Shown in pieces: positions 43,501-58,500 of a stretch of 64,000 bases of DNA. The position numbers and the translations under genes were made by a program. Position 1 is the first letter of the stretch; every line of letters starts with the position of its first letter. Origin of the DNA: DASQMT01 sp963835735 (GTDB lineage: Bacteria; Actinomycetota; Thermoleophilia; Solirubrobacterales; Solirubrobacteraceae); the NCBI GenBank assembly GCA_963835735.1, contig CAWIGP010000005.1, forward strand, positions 124,001-188,000, given 5' to 3'. Under the pieces are notes generated by a model that saw nothing but the letters and a program-made list of their open reading frames with translations, was not told the DNA's origin and made no database searches.

Positions 43501-46500
43501 AAGCGGGTGAACTCGACGCGGACCGGCTGGTCGAGCACGTAGGAGTCGAACAGGCCGATCGTGTTGGTGGCGTAGTCGACCACGTAGCGGCTCGGGTCGA
43601 CGAGCACGCCGCCGACGAACACGCGTACGGCGTCGGCGGGCAGCGGCAGGTCGCCGAGACGCAGGTCGGTCGCGAGATGCAGGCGGTTGTCGTACGCGCC
43701 CTGCGTGTGGAGCACGAAGAAGCCGTCCTCGAACAGGTCGAGGTCGACGGTGACGCGATCGTCGCCGAGGCCGGTGTTGAGCGCGGTGATCGTCCAGAGA
43801 CCCTGGTTGCGCGTGTGGGTGCCGTCGATCGTGATCGTGTCCGCGCCGGAGCCGCTCCAGATCGTGATGCCGTCGTAGAAGCTGCCGGCGGGCGCGGCGC
43901 CGTACGTGATCTCCGCGGGCGCGAGGCCGCGGACCAGGATCTCGTTGCGCGGCGTCTGGTCGGTGATCAGCACTGCGCCGTCGCCGATCGAGGCCATCTC
44001 GTCGCTGATCATCAGCGTGTGGCGCCCCGCGCCCATCGCGATGTTGAGTTCGCCCTCGATCAGGTCGAGGTGCCCGGGCAGGTAGTCCGGCCGGCCGTCG
44101 ATCGCGACGTCGGCCAGGTGCGAGACGTAGACGCGGTCGTCGCCGTCGCCGAGGTCGAGGTTGGTCGTCGGGATCGTGCCGCGCACGTTGAGCACGTCGT
44201 GGCCGTGGCCGAGCCGGAGATTGAGCGTCTCGAGGCCGTAGTAGTTGATGCCGTCCACGCGCAGGCGCTCGACCGCGACCGCAGCGTCGTTGTCGTCGCC
44301 GGTCACGTGGATCTGCGGGACCGGGCCGACGCCCGCGTTGCGCTCGCCGCGGAAGCCGATCAGCACGTCGCGGCCATGGTTGGCGGCGCTGTTGAAGTAC
44401 TCGTACGCGAACACGCTCTGGCTGCAGCGCGTCGTGCCCTCCAGGCCGCAGCGCGCCGACTCGCGCGGGTCGTCGTCCGTGAGCGGGAAGAGCAGATCCT
44501 GCAGCTCCCGCGCGATGTCGGCCGCGGACTCGGTGCCGTCGAAGTGCACCGAGCCGACCCCCAAGATCGTGATCGTGAAGCCGCCAGTCGCCGGCCGGGT
44601 GAGCGAGTAGAGCGCGTCGAGACCGGCACGGCCGGTCATCCCGAGCCCGGTCAGGCTGGTCTGGGTCAGCCACCCGAGATCGTTCGACACCTCGGCGCTG
44701 TCGTCGACGTTGACGGTGTCGTCGCCGAAGCCGCCGTCGATCGTGAGCAGCGCAGCGATCAGGTCGACCGTCCCGGCCTGCGTGACGGTCACCGTGTCGT
44801 CGCCCGCGCCGCCCTCGATGAACGTCGGGCCGGTGATCGTGCGCACGTCGACGACGTCGTTGCCGTCGCCGGCCGTGACCCGCGTCGTGCCGTCGTGGGT
44901 CGACTCGATCAGGAAGTGGTCGATCCCGTGGCCGAGGTGCACGTTCAGGGCCTCGAAATCGTCGTAGGTGACGCCGCCCTGGACGCTGCGGCCGGCGATG
45001 AACTGGTCATCGGCCATGCCGAGGCCGGTCAGGCGCGTCGACGTGAGCGTGCCGAAGGCCTCGGCGATCGAGTCGGCGTTGAACACGTTCAGCGTGTCGA
45101 CCTGGTGGCTCTCGATCGCCTTCAGCGACGTCGCCGCCGGCGTGCGCAGCGGGCCTGAGGACTCGCCCGGCAGCATCGTGGCCGGCGGCAGCGAGTAGTC
45201 GGCTTCGCTCGCGTTCGGGTTGTCGCCGCCGAACACGTACAGCGGTCCCTGGATCTGGTGCACACGCTGGGCCGAGTCGGCGAAGGCCTGCAGGTCTCCC
45301 CCGTCGACGAAGTCGTCCTGGATCGCCGTGACCGTCACGGTCTGCGGTGCATCCCAGGTGTCGGGCGTGAACTCGAGCGTGATCGAGCCGTCCGGGTTGA
45401 TCGTCGCGCCAGGCGCCGAGACCGTGACCTGGGTAACGCTCCGGAAAGTCGCGCCGTCGAGCGTCGGCGTATTCACGGGCGCGATCGTGACGTACACGTT
45501 CTCCGTCGGCCTGCGCGTCAGCACGACCGTGTAGCTGTCGGTGTCGCCGCCTTCGACCAACCGCGTCGAGCCGTCGCTCTGCTCGATCCTGACGCCCGGC
45601 GCGTCGTTGTCGGAGACAAGTACCGGGGCGCGCTCGATCGTCAGGCCGACGAGGTCGATCACGAAGTACGTCTGGGTCGGGTCGAGCGCGATTCCGAACG
45701 GCGAGTCGACGGTGATCGAGCTGGCGGTGTTCGACGCGATCGTGCGCGTGGCGATCACCGCGCCGGCAGCATCGAGGATCCGCAGCGTCGCGCCGGAGAG
45801 GCCGCCGCGCAGCGTCGGCAGCAGCTCGCCCACGTCGATCGTGGATGCGTTGGAGCTCAGGATCCGCCCGGTGACCTCGGCGGTCGTCACCGGCGCCGTA
45901 TAGCCGCTGATCACATACCGGCTCGTCGCGTCGGGCCTCGTGTCCCAGTCGGTCTGGAGCACGAGCACGCTGCCGGCGGCGTTCGAGCGGATCAGCCGCA
46001 CCTGGCCGGCGCCGGTGCCCTCGACGATCCGCACGGTGAAGCCGGCGACCTGGTTCTCGAGGAAGCTGGTCGCCACCCCGATCTCGTCCGCCCGCGCGCG
46101 CGGAGTGGCGATGCCCTCGAGCGCGTCGGCGTTGTCGAGCGTGTGCACGACGTAGGCGAAGTGGAAGCTCTCGGGCAGCGCGTCGTCGACCGCGCGGACC
46201 GTGACGAGCTGCGTCAGCGGTCCGCCGGCCGTGAAGATCAGCGTGCCGCCGCCGACGATCTCGAGCTGTCCCGCGGTCGGCGTCAGCCGCACGACCGTGT
46301 CGAGCAGCGGCGCGCGTTGCAGCGTGACCTCGTAGGTCGCGAGCGCGCCGCCCTCGCCGGCCTGCAGTGTGCCGGCGGGGACGATCACGACGCCCGCCTC
46401 GTCGGAGTCGATCACCCGTACCGCGACGTTGGGCAGCGCGATGCCGTGATAGTCGTCGCCGCCGGTCGTCGCGCCGCGGATGGCGAACGCGTCCCCTGCG

Positions 46501-49500
46501 GTGGGCGTTTCGACCCACGGCTTGTCCAGCGTCACGGTGTCGCCGCTGACCGCCACGATCGTGCGGCCCTGGCCCGCGCCGGCGCCGCTCTGGATGACGA
46601 GCGTCTTGCCGACGAGCTGCGTGAGGCCTGCGAACGACGCGGACGTCAGCGTGTTGAGCGTCGCGGCGCCCACGCTGGCGACGACCTGCCCGACGACGAG
46701 GTGCTGCAGCGCGATCGTCGTCGAGCCCTCGGACGACAGGTCGTCGATCGCCCGCACGTGCACGATCTTGGGAGAGGACCAGTCGGCCGGCGTGAACACG
46801 ACGTCCACGGACGGCGCCCACGTGATGCCGTCGAGCGAGAGCTCGACCGCGAACGAGCGGATCAGCTCGGTGTACGGCGTCGGGGCCGGGCCCGAGACCG
46901 TGATCACCACGTCCGTACTGGGCGCGCGCGTCAGCTTGATCGTGTAGCTGTCGCTGGTCGCGCCGCGCTCGTACACGATCGTGTTGCCCAAGCTCTCGGA
47001 CAGCACGATCGCGGGCTCGTCGTCGTCCGCGATGTCCGCGGCGAGCCCGTCGACCGCGATGCCGTTCCAGAACGACTCGACGCTCGTGACGAAGTGCTCG
47101 ATCAGCCCGTTGTGGCCGAGCAGGTCGTCGGCCTCGACGGCGGGCGCGTCGCCCGCCACGTTGACCGTGTCGGAGCCGAGTGAGCCGAACAGGCGCACCT
47201 GCACGCCCGGCGCGGTGCTCAGCACGAAGAAGCTGTCATCGCCGGCCTGGCCGTCGACCTCGACGATCTCGACTTCCAGGTAGGAGATGAAGCGGCCGCT
47301 GCCGTAGATGCCGTTTGCGGTGATGACGAACTTGTCGTCGGCCTCGGTGCCGATCAGCAGCACGCGGTCGAAGCCGTCGCCGCCATTGACCGTGACGGGC
47401 GCGTTGGTCGCGTACTGGACGAAGTCGCGGCCCTCGCCGGCGTTCGACCGCGGTCTGCTCGTCGGCGGTGATGAACGTGCGGATCACGAACGCGTCGTCG
47501 CCCTGCTCGCCGTTGAGCGTCAGCGACCGCGCGGTTGTGGAAGACCTTGAAGCGGTCGTCGCCGCGGCCGCCGTTGATCGTCGCCGGGAACGAGATGCCG
47601 TTGGTGAGCAGACCGCGCGTCGTCTCGGTCAGCTGCGGCTCGACGTAGCGCCCGTCGAAGTCGACCGGGGTGTCGACGAGCTGGCCGACCTGGAACGAGT
47701 CGTTGCCGTCCTCGCCGTTGACCGTCAGGACGCTCGAGGTGTCGTCGAGCGCGACGCGGTCGTCGCCGAGGCCCGCGTTGACGCACCACGCCGGCGTTGA
47801 TTCCGTCGTCGTAGGTGACGCGCTCGGCGTTCCCCCAGATCTCGTACTGCTGGCCCGGATTTGCCGTGGGCGCGTTGAGCAGCGCGATCAGGCCCGCGCG
47901 GAGCAGGAACGCGTCGTTGACGTGCGTGCCGTTGACGGTGAGGAAGTTCGACCTGCCGTCGAAGCCGGAGTCGGTGACGTCGATCGAACGAGCCGCCGTT
48001 CCCGAACAGGTTGATCGTGGTGCGGTCGGCGCCGAAGCCGCCGTCGAGCGCCAGCGGTGCGTCGATGCCCTGCTCCTCGAGCGTGCTCGGCAGCACCGGG
48101 CCCGGAATGCCGACGTGGGCGTTGACGAGCAGGAGGTCATCGCCGGCCTCGGCGTTCACCGTCGTCGCGCCCGACACCGTCTCGATCGTCACGCGGTCGG
48201 CGCCGGCGCCGGCGTTCACGAGCGTCGTGCCCGCGTGGGTCGAGTCGACGCCGAGCACGTCGCCGCCCGATCCGAGGCCGAGCACCAGGTGCTCGAACTC
48301 GACGTAGGAGATCCGGCCCTCGGACATCTCGAACGCCTCGAGTCGCTTCGCCGCCCCGACGAGGCTGACGTCGGTCACCTCGAACGTGCCGAGCGACCAT
48401 CCGGCGTCGCCGGCAAGCGCGCCGCGGAACGTGATCACGAAGTGCCCGCCGCTGCGTACGACCTCCACGTTGCCCTCGCCCACGTTCGGGAGCGCCTCGA
48501 GCGCGTCGCGCAGCTCCCACGGGAACACGTCGAAGTCGAGCTCCGTCGTCGTCTGCCCGCCGAGCGTGATCGTGAAGCGGCCGTCGACGACGCCGTCGAT
48601 CTCGATCACGTTCACGCGATCGGCGTGCGCGCCGTGCGTGGTCTTCGTCATGTCGAGGCCGGCGATCGTGTCGACGTCGAGGTAGCCGATGTTGTCGTTT
48701 GCGTCGCCGCTGTCGTCGACGATCAGCGCGTCCTCGGCACCGGCGCCCTCGATGTCGAGGAACGCGCGGATGCCGTCCAGCGTGGCAGCGTCGTCGCGGA
48801 CGACGACGGTGTCGGCGCCGGTGCCGGTCGACAGCACGCGGTTGCCCGGGCCGTACGTGATGCTCGGCTCGAAGCCGTCGCCGGCCACGCGCGTGTGCGT
48901 GTCGATCGTCTTGATCCGCAGCTGGTCGTTGCCGCCGCGGCCTTCGAGCACGAGGCCGTCGGCGAGCGGGAAGACGTGCGTGCTGTCGACGGTGAACGTG
49001 TCGTTCCCGGTGCCGAGGAAGATGCCCGCCTTCTCGACGCCGGCGTAATCGATGCCCTCCTCGAGGTCGAGCCCGCGCAGCTCGATGTGGTCGCCGACGC
49101 GCCCGAGCGTGCCGGTGAGGTCGTTGTCGTCGGCGGTGTCGTCGACCTCGAGGCGGTCGGTGCCGGCGCCGCCGTCGATGTCGAGGAACGCGTCGATCGC
49201 GTCGTTGGTGCCGTTGGCGGAGTAGAAGCCCTCGGGCCAGAAGCCGGCCTGGCTGCCGACGAGGATCGCGTCGTCGCCGGCGCCGGTGAGCACCGTCGTG
49301 TCGCCGGCGATGGTGCGGATCGCGAGCCGGTCGACGGCGCCGCCGGTCTCGATCCGCGTCGTGCCGGTGATCGTCTCGACGACCGTGATGTCGTCGGCGC
49401 CGTCGCCGGTGACGAGCGGTGACGGCATCGATGCCGCGGTAGAACAGCCCGTCGGCCATGCCTTGGGCGCCGTCGGCGTCGATGCGGAAGAACTCGCGGG

Positions 49501-52500
49501 CCTCCTCCTGCTGGTCGTCGGCGAGGTAGAACGTCTGCTCGCCGCCGAGCCACAGGCGCGGCTCGTTGCCGAGCGCCTTCTTGAGCTCGTTGCCCGTGTA
49601 GAGGTCCTGCTCGAACCCGCCGCCGGCCTTCGGTCGGTAGATCGGCTCGCCGCGGCGGTGCAGGCGCGGGCCCATGTAGGAGATGACCACGCGTGCGCCC
49701 GGTGTGACGCTGGGGTCGACAGCGGTGATCCGCAGCAGGCGCGCGGCCGCGTTGTACGTCGTGGTCGCCGCGAGGCCGCCGACCGTCACGGTCAGGCCGC
49801 TGGTGACGGCCGCCTCGAGGATGAAGGCGTCGGACTCGCCGGCGACGTAGTTGAAGAACTCGCGGTGCCTGACCGTGAGCTCGGACGCGAGCCAGGTCCT
49901 GACCGTGCCGTCGGCGTTCAGCACCAGGTTGCCCTGCGCCGTCGACCACGGGAGAGCCGGGGATGATGTTCTCGCTGCCGTCGTAGAACTGCGGCGAGCC
50001 CGCGGCGTGCTCGGCCATGCGCTCGATCGTGATCGCGAAGCGCACCCGGCCGGCGAAGGCGCGGTCGATCGTGACGAAGCCGTCGCCGTGCGAGTACTCG
50101 GCGTCGGTGCGAGGTTGTAGATCGTCGAGCCGTCGTAGACCGTGACCCAGACGCGGTCGGTCGCGAGCAGGCCCATGTCGGCCAGGTTCAGCGCGGTGCC
50201 GGCGGCGAACCCGTCGCGCACGAACGTCTTCGGCGTGTAGAGCGGGTCGGCCGTGGTGCCGCCGACTGGGACGACGCGTGCGCTGCAGACCTCGCCGACG
50301 CAGCCGAACGCCTCGACGACGTCCCAGATCTGCTCGCCGCGGTCGTACAGCCTGACCTGGCCGGACGCCGTGCAGGAACGGGTTGGCGCCCGTGTAGATC
50401 GGGTTGCCGAGCTCGTCGAACGTCGGCTCGCCGCCGAGCCACGCCTGCTGCGTGCCGTGCCGGTGCACGACGGGATCGCCGGCGATGTGCACGCGCGTGT
50501 CGCCGACGTCGTAGAGGAGCGGGTTGCCGAACGGATCGCGGACGGCCGAGCCGTCGAACACGTTGTAGACGGTCAGGTCGTCGCCCTCCTGGTACGTGAC
50601 CGGCGCGCCGGTGAACGGGTCGCAGCACCAGTTCGCCGCCGAAGTGGCTAGCCGGCGGGCCGGCGACAGGTGGTACTGCGCGAATCCGGTCGCGTCGCCG
50701 TAGGTCGCCGGCAGGCCGTTCGGCAGCAGGTGCACCGGCACGAAGTACGTGTCGAGCGTCACGTCCAGGTCGGTCCCGATGCTCGAGGAGACGACGTTCA
50801 GGACGTCGAAGCCGCCGCCGTCCACGATCCGGTCGCGCGTGAACTGGAAGTCGCCCTCGACCGTGTTGTCGACCGGGATCAGCGACGGGCGGCCCGGTGT
50901 CCGTCGTGACCTTGCGCCCGGTGCCGTCGATGAACAGCTCGGCGTTCTCGGTCGGCGCGCCGAACTGCGTGACGTAGCTGGGCAGGTTCTCGGGGCTGCA
51001 GCCCGAGGTCGTCGACGCGGTAGCGCACGTCGTTGCCGACCTCGCCCGCGACGCCGAGCGTGCACGCTCGTCCCCGTGGCGGTGAAGTCGTAGGTGAACG
51101 TGTGCCAGCCGTCGGCGTCGGGCGCGCCGTGAGAACGTCACCGTCACGTACGGAGGCGCCGACCAGGACGGCGAAGCCCGCGGTGCCGGCGCCGTCGACG
51201 TTACGGAAGCGCCCGCTGAAGCGGTAGCCGACGCCGGGCACGACGCGCCGACGGTCTGGCGGAGCTGCGGGTCCGAGCCGCTGTCGCCGTCGTCGTTGAG
51301 GATGAACGAGCCGCCGAAGCCGGTCCGCCAGCCGCCGTTGTCGTCGATGTTGACGGCGTCCAGCCGCCGCCGCTGGTCGGTGCTCGGGACGAACTCGGCG
51401 AACGAGCCGTTGGTCAGGACGTTGGCGCCGTACTGGTCGAGCACCTTGTTGAAGTCGAGCGTCACGTAGACCTGCTGCGGTGCCGGCGACCAGCACCGGG
51501 ATGCCGGTCTTCGACGCGTCGAACGTCTCGCCGCCGTCCGGTGCCGAACCAGATCGGCCTCAACGTCCCAGGACGCGTCGAAGCCGACCTTCTGCGTCGC
51601 CTTCTCCAGCACGCCCTCCTCCTGGATGTAGAGCTTCTCACGGCGCCGGCGGCGTCGAGCACGATCGTGCGCACCTTCAGCGCCGAGCCGTTGCCGGCGA
51701 ATCGCGTCGGTGTCGGTGAGGATCGCGACGAGGATGCCGTCGTACCACGGCAGCGTGACCGGCGGGTTGCCGACCGTGTGCGTGCCGCCCTGCAGGCCCG
51801 GCCTGACGACAGCGGGACGGTTGAGGAACGGCTGGAGGAACTCGTCGCGGTCCGTGAAGAGGACCGCCTCCTCGATGAGGTGATTCTCGCCGTCGACGGT
51901 CAGCCGCGCGAGGACGCCGCTGATCGCGTTGAGCTCATCGGCCTCGTCGGTCTGCAGTCGCCGTCGTTGTCGATCGCCGTCGGCGACCGTGTGCACGTTG
52001 ATCGATGTCGTCGCCGAGCGCCGCCGGCGACCTTCGTCGGCGCCGCCGATGCCGTGGACCGTGACGGTGTCGTTGCCGCCGCCGGCCCAGACGACGAGGT
52101 CGAGACCCTGCGGCGTCCCGAAGATGCGTGAGTCGTTGTGCGGTGCCGCTGCCGTCGGCGAGCCGGATGTCGAGGTGCTCGATGCCCGCCAGCTCGATGC
52201 CGTCGAAGTGCGATGCCGTCGCGCGACGTGTCGCCGACCTGGATGCCGAGGCCGCGCGCCCTCGAACGAGAGGAACGTGTCGAACAGCGGGCCGCTCGGC
52301 GTCGCGGTCCTGAACTGTGAGACTGCGGCACGCCGAGGATCTCGCCGGTCTGGATCATGCGCTCGGTCCGGCGCATCCGCAGCGCGCTTGCCGGGCGCCG
52401 CCGAGCCGTCCTCGTTGTGGATGACGACGCGGTCGCCGCGCCGACTCGAACTGGTCGCCGCCACGGATCGTCAGGCGGTTGAGGATCGTTCGAGACGTCG

Positions 52501-55500
52501 AGGCTGCGCCCGGCATCGAGCCCGAACGGCTGCGGGTCGACGGTCGTCTTGGGCGGCTGAATCAGGCGGCTGCGCGGCTCCAGCCGGGCGACCTTGACCT
52601 CGAGCTGGAGCGTCGTCGATCGTGACCTCGACCGTCGGGGCGAACAGGAACGCGAAGAAGAAGTCGAAGCGCAGACGCGCGGTGAAGGTGCCGATCACGG
52701 GCGTCTCGATCAGCCAGGGTGCCGCCGAGGAACCCGAGCGTCGCGCCGAGGTGGTTCAGGTAGCGCTGAAGCATCGTCATGCCCGCCGCCTGGCGTCTGG
52801 TCGTCGGGGTTGCCGCTCGGGATCAGAGCGCCGCCCGCGGCGATCCAGTCGAAGATGTTCACCCGCATCGTGAAGTTGCTGAGCGTGTACGAGCGCGACC
52901 GTGGTCGTAGACGAGCTCGGGCGGAAGGGCGACCTCGAACGGCGGCGGCGTGTACTCGAACGGCGGCGGGTCGAACACCAGCGTCGGGGCGTCGCCGCCG
53001 ACGTGGATCGTGTCGTCGCCGGAGCCGCCCGTGATGACCGTCTCGAAGTTGTGGCCGGTGGCGAGAACGTAGATCTGGTCCGGCCCGCCGCCGGCGTCGA
53101 CCTCGACGACCTCGACGTTCGTGAACGTGACGATCCGGCCGGCGCCGGCGACGTAGTTGTCGGTGACGACGAAGATGTCGCCGATCGGGGTGCCGATCAC
53201 GACGATCGTGTCGGTTCCGTTGCCGCCGTTGATGAAGACGGGCGCGTTCTGGAGGTAGTCGTAGCGGTTCTGGCCGGTGCCGCCGAACAGGTTGGCGAGG
53301 TTCGTGACCTCGTCGGGGTCGTCCGGGTTCTCGCGCAGGACGAGGAACGTCCGGAGCAGGAAGCGGTCGTTGCCGTTGCCGCCGTGCAGCCACAGCTTGG
53401 CCTTGTTGTGGTTGATCTCGAAGCGGTCGTTCTGGTTGCCGCCGAGCACGAACAGCGGGTTCGAGTTGCCGTTGGTCATGTTCTCGGTGTCCGCGACCGG
53501 GACGCCGTCGGGGAACTCGAGCGTGCGGTTGCCCTTGTCGGGGATCAGCGGCACCGTGCCGACGACGATCTCGTCGTCGCCGGCGCCGAGGTCGATCACG
53601 GTGGTCGCCGCGGTGTCGTCGGACAGGATCCGGTCGGCGCCGTCGAGCGTGTAGACCTCGACGCGCTCGATGCCGCGGTACGTCACGCGCTGCTGCGAGG
53701 CGCCCGACGCCTGCACGATCCCGACGCGGAACGCGCCGCTGCCGTTCGCGTTCAGCGCGAACACGTCCGCCTGGCTGGTGCCGAGGATGATCAGCCGGTC
53801 GCTGCCCGAGCCGCCGCCGCTGTCCGCGATCTCGATCTGCGCTCCGTTGTCGAGCGCGATCGTGACGACGTAGTGCTCGGGCGCGCTGTTCTCGGTGTTG
53901 CCCCTGCCGTCGAGCACCACGCGGCCGCGCCACGGCTGCGCGCTCTGGCCGACGCCGTCGACCTCGAAGAGGTTGTCCGAGTCCGACACGACCAGCGTGT
54001 TGTTGCTGTCGCCGCCGGTGAGGTACGCCTGCTCGAAGATCCCGCCGATGTTCTCGACGATCGCGCCGGCCGCGTATCGATCGCCGTTGGCGACGTTGCG
54101 GAAGCTCGGGTCGACCTGCGTTGCGGATCCGGTCGATCAGGAAGTCCTCGGCCTGGAAGCCGGCACCCTCGAACGGCTCGCTGCCGAACCCGAGCAGCCT
54201 GCCGGTGACGAAGCGGTCGTGGAACAGCGACATGTCGAGGTCCTGCGTCTCGACGAGCGTGTCGCGCGTGCCGCCGGCGTCGATGAACGTGTCCCGCCCG
54301 AGCGCGCCGGTGACGGTGTCGTCGCCCAACCCCGAGTCGAGCACGTCGTCGTATGGCGAGCCGATCAGCCGGTCGTCGCCGTCGCCGCCCTCGAGCTGGA
54401 TGATCGCGAGGTCGACGTAGGCCGGCGCGACGGCGATGTTCGAGTCGCCCAGGCCCGAGGCGTCGAGGTTGTCGTTCCCGCCGAGGCTGCGGACGATCAG
54501 GCGGTCGTTCTCGCCCGAGCGCTTGGTGTTCTTGAGGTAGATGTCGGCGCCGCCGGCGTGCACGATCCGGATCTCGTCGATCGTGAGCCCGTCGCTCGCG
54601 ACGCCTGAGAGCTGGAACGTGTCGACGCCGGGCAGGCCCTCCAGCGTGATCACGTCGGTGGCGCCGTCGTCGACGACGTTCAGGATCGGCACCTCGATCA
54701 GCTGCCCGGGATCCGTGCTCTCGGGATCGTCGACCAGCCGCGTGCCGATGACCGTGACGATCTTGCCCGCGTTGATCGAGACGACGTCGACGCTAGACGT
54801 GAGCAGGCTCCTGACCAACACGCGGTCGCTGCCGGGGCCGAGGTCGACGACCAGCTCCTCGACGTCGTTGGCGCGGAGCTGGAAGCCGCTGCCGCCGCCG
54901 AGCGCGATCTGGATGTCCTCCAGCGTGGTCGCGCCGTCGGGGTCGGAGATCTCGAGGTCGTCGTTGCCACCGGAAGCGGTGATGACGAGGATGTCCTTGT
55001 CGTCGGCGTTCTCGCCCGCCTGGATCAGCGGGAAGTCGCCGGCGGTCGGCAGGCCGAGCTTGATCAGGTCGTTGCCCGTGCCGGCGTCGATCGTGTCGAG
55101 CCCGCCGCGGCCTTCGATCTCGTCGTTGCCCTCGTTGCCCTCGAGGTGGTCGGCGCCGGGGCCGCCGAACAGGCTGTCGCCGCCGCCGCCGCCGTACAGC
55201 GACGCGGTGCCGGCGCCGTTGTACACGAGGAAGTCGTTGCCGTCGTTGCCGCGCAGCTCGATCACGCGCGTATCGACGCCGACGACCGGGCCGACCTCGA
55301 TGTAGTCGTCGGGCGGCTCCGCGATCGTCGGTGTGGTCGGATCCCCGTCGTCGTCCTCGAGCACCGGCGTGCCCGGATCGCCGCCCTCCACCGGGCAGAC
55401 CTCGCCGCAGATCACCGCGCTGCCGGAGCCGTAGTGCAGGATCGTGTCGGCGCCGACGCCGCCCTCGAGGTGGACGTCGACGAGCACGCCCTCGGAGATG

Positions 55501-58500
55501 ATGATCGTGTCCGCGCCGTTGCCGGCGTATGCGTAGATCTTGGTGACGCCGGCGTAGGTCTTCTCGCGGCCGTTGCCCTTGACGCGGATGACCTCGTTGC
55601 TCGCGTCGCCCGAGACGTGCTCGATGATGTACACCTCGGCCGGCTGCCCGTCACCGATGCCGCGCCCCGGGAAGGCGCCAGACGCCTGGGCGCGCTGACC
55701 CATGTTCAGGTACAGCGGCTGCGGCGTCGTCGCCCCGCCCCACAGCGCCGTGCCGACCGTGGGCGACGGCCCGTTGCCGGCCAGGTAGATCGGGCGGGGC
55801 AGCTGGATCGTGCCGATCTTGAAGCTGACGTCCTTCTGGATCGTGATGAACAGGATCTTGATCTTCACCGTCACCTTGGCGATCAGATCGACCTCGCCGC
55901 CCGTGCTCGAGCGCGCCTCGACCTCGGCCGCGAAGCCGACGCCGGCGAACGTGATGCCGAACAGCCGTGCGTCGACCTCGGCGCTGAACTTGACGCGGAA
56001 GACGAACTCGGACAGGCCGGTGTTGGGATCCGTCTCCTCCTTGAGCACCACGGAGAAGTTGAACTCGCCGACTAGGCCGAACGAGCGCGAGCCGAGCACC
56101 AGCTCGCCGTGCAACCGCAGGCCGAAGTGGCCCTTGGAGTCGATCCAGCCCTCGGCCGACAGCTGCGCGAGGCCGAAGAAGTCCATCGACGCGGCGACTC
56201 GGATGAACCAGTCGCCCGGGCCGAACGTCTCGGTGTGCGCGATGTCCGGGTCGGTGCTGATCACGACCGGCGTGACCCCGTCGCCGCCGACCTGGATCGT
56301 GAACGAGGCGTTCATCTTGAGCACCTCGAGGATGTTCAGCGTGCCGAGCAGATCGAGCCGGAAGCCGGGCTGGATCGTGACGTTGTTGGGCAGCGTCTTG
56401 TTCGCGCCCGTGCTGTTGAGGCGCAGCTTGCCGGCCGCCTGGATCTTGATGATGTCGATCACGTTGACGTCGAGCGCGACGTCGAGGTACAGCACGATCC
56501 CGTTCGGGAAGACGCCGGCGAAGCCGGTCGCGTCGACCGAGACGGGCCCCAGCTCGATCGAGACGTCAAAGAACAGCTCGAACTTGGTCTCGTTGACCGC
56601 GATCTCGATCACGCCGTTCGCCCGCGCGAGGCCGAGGAACTCGACCTGACCCTCGACGCGGAACAGGAAGCCCGACTCCACCTCGACGTCGGAGCCGTCG
56701 ATGTCGATCGTCTTCGTCCTGCCCGTCGTGTTGAGCCGCAGCTTCAGCGAGCCGCTCAGCGTCATCTTGAGCGCGCTGCCGAAGCCGGCGGAGGCGTCTA
56801 GGGCGATGTCGGCGCCGAGCACGAGGCCGTCGGAGTCGACCTGCAGGAAGCCGCCGAGCGTCAGCTCGCCGATCGGGTCGAGGATCACCTTCGCGTCGAC
56901 CGTGACGAGCACCAGGCCGGGCTGGATCGCAAGCGTGAACTTGCCGGCGACTTCCAGCGGCCCGACCTCGAGGCGCGCGCCGAGGATGATGCGGAAGCCC
57001 GGGCGCGATCTCGACGTCGCCGAGCTTGAACAGCTCACCCGGGTCGGGGGTCGCGAGCTGGTACGCGTCCGGGTGGTTCCCCGGCAGCTCCGGGTCGATG
57101 TCGTCGTCGGCCAGGTCAGGGTCGTCCGACCGCGTCAGGAACGTCTCGATCACCTGGTCGGTGCCGGTCGAGTTGATCTCGACCAGCAGGTGGCCGGTGG
57201 CGGACACGTTGGGTATCGCTCCGCCGGCCTGCAGCGCCAGCGTGACCCGCCCGACGATGCGCGCAGGGCTCGCCTGGAGGTTCAGGTAGAGCGAGCCGGA
57301 GACCGCGCCGACGTGCTCGATCTCGCCGCTGACCGCGCCGCCGATCAGGATGCCGCCGTTGGCGAGATCCGCGCCGATCGACAGGTAGCCCGACAGCGTC
57401 AGGATCTCGAACAGCGTGATCCTGCCCTGCAGCGTGCCCTGGATGTAGATGCCGCCCGGGCCGCCGGGGTCCAGCTCGCCGGTGCCGGTCAGGTTCGGCA
57501 GCGACTCGAGGATCCGGATCTGCGTCGGGAAGTCGTTCGGCAGCACGTCGAGGAACGACTGCGGCACGTCGAACAGCAGCTCGGCGCGCGTGGTGTTGAG
57601 CATGATCTTCACCGACGCCTCGAACGAGAAGAAGCTCGGGATGTCCGAGATGCCCTCGGGCGCGCCGAGGTCGGCCGCGACCTCGAGGTCGAGGAAGCCG
57701 GCGACGCCGGCGTTGCTTGCTCCATCCGGGTCGACCGGGGCGAGGTCGACGATCATCAGGCCGGTCACGCGCCCGCTGAGGCCGAGCGCCCTGACCGACC
57801 CGCCGGCGGTGATGAAGAACTCGAACCGCGTGGGCGTGAGGCGGATGTAGAAGCCGCCGGTCAGCTCGAACCAGACCTTGGTCGGGTCGGCCGCCTCGGT
57901 CAGCTTCGCGCTGCCGACGATCTCGAACGCGACCGAGCGCGGCTGCAGCTCGTACGTGCGCTCCTCTGTGCGAACGACGTAGACCGTCGTGCCGTCGAGC
58001 AGCGTCTGCGTCTCGATGAAGTAGAAGCGCCCGTCGTTGGTCTTGATACGCCACTTCTTGCCGGCGACGATGCCTTCGATCTGCGGGTCCTTGCCGGTCA
58101 GGTCGACGCCGGCGAAGCCCTGCTGCGTCATGAACCGCTGGCCCGTCTGCGTGACGTACTCGGTCGACAGGCCGGCGGCCTCCGGAGTCCCGTCGGCGTT
58201 GCGGTCATAGGTCCCGGGCGGGCCGTTGCCCGCGTTCTTGAGGATCGTGATCCACGCCGGGTCCAGCGGGCTGCGCGCGAACGTCCCGCCGGGCAGCGCC
58301 GGCGCTCCGCCTGTCGGGATCACGAACGCGGTTCCGCCCGGGATGCCCTCGAGCGACAGCGTCTCCGTCTTGGTCGTGCGGGTCGAGTTGACCTGCATCA
58401 GCACCGTGCCCTGGAGGAAGATGCCGTACTGCTCGAGGAACGTCAGGTTGGTCGCGAACGTGGCGACGCCCCAGAACTCGAGGTCGAGCAGCCCCGAGCC

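Noticed and set aside
39693..45158. Plus-strand open frame of 1,821 codons opposite the delta-60 and giant genes
   Set aside because: Its translation is Arg/Val/Ala/Asp-rich with no recognisable domain, while the minus strand shows clear RTX and Calx-beta motifs. Long antisense frames are expected at this GC content.
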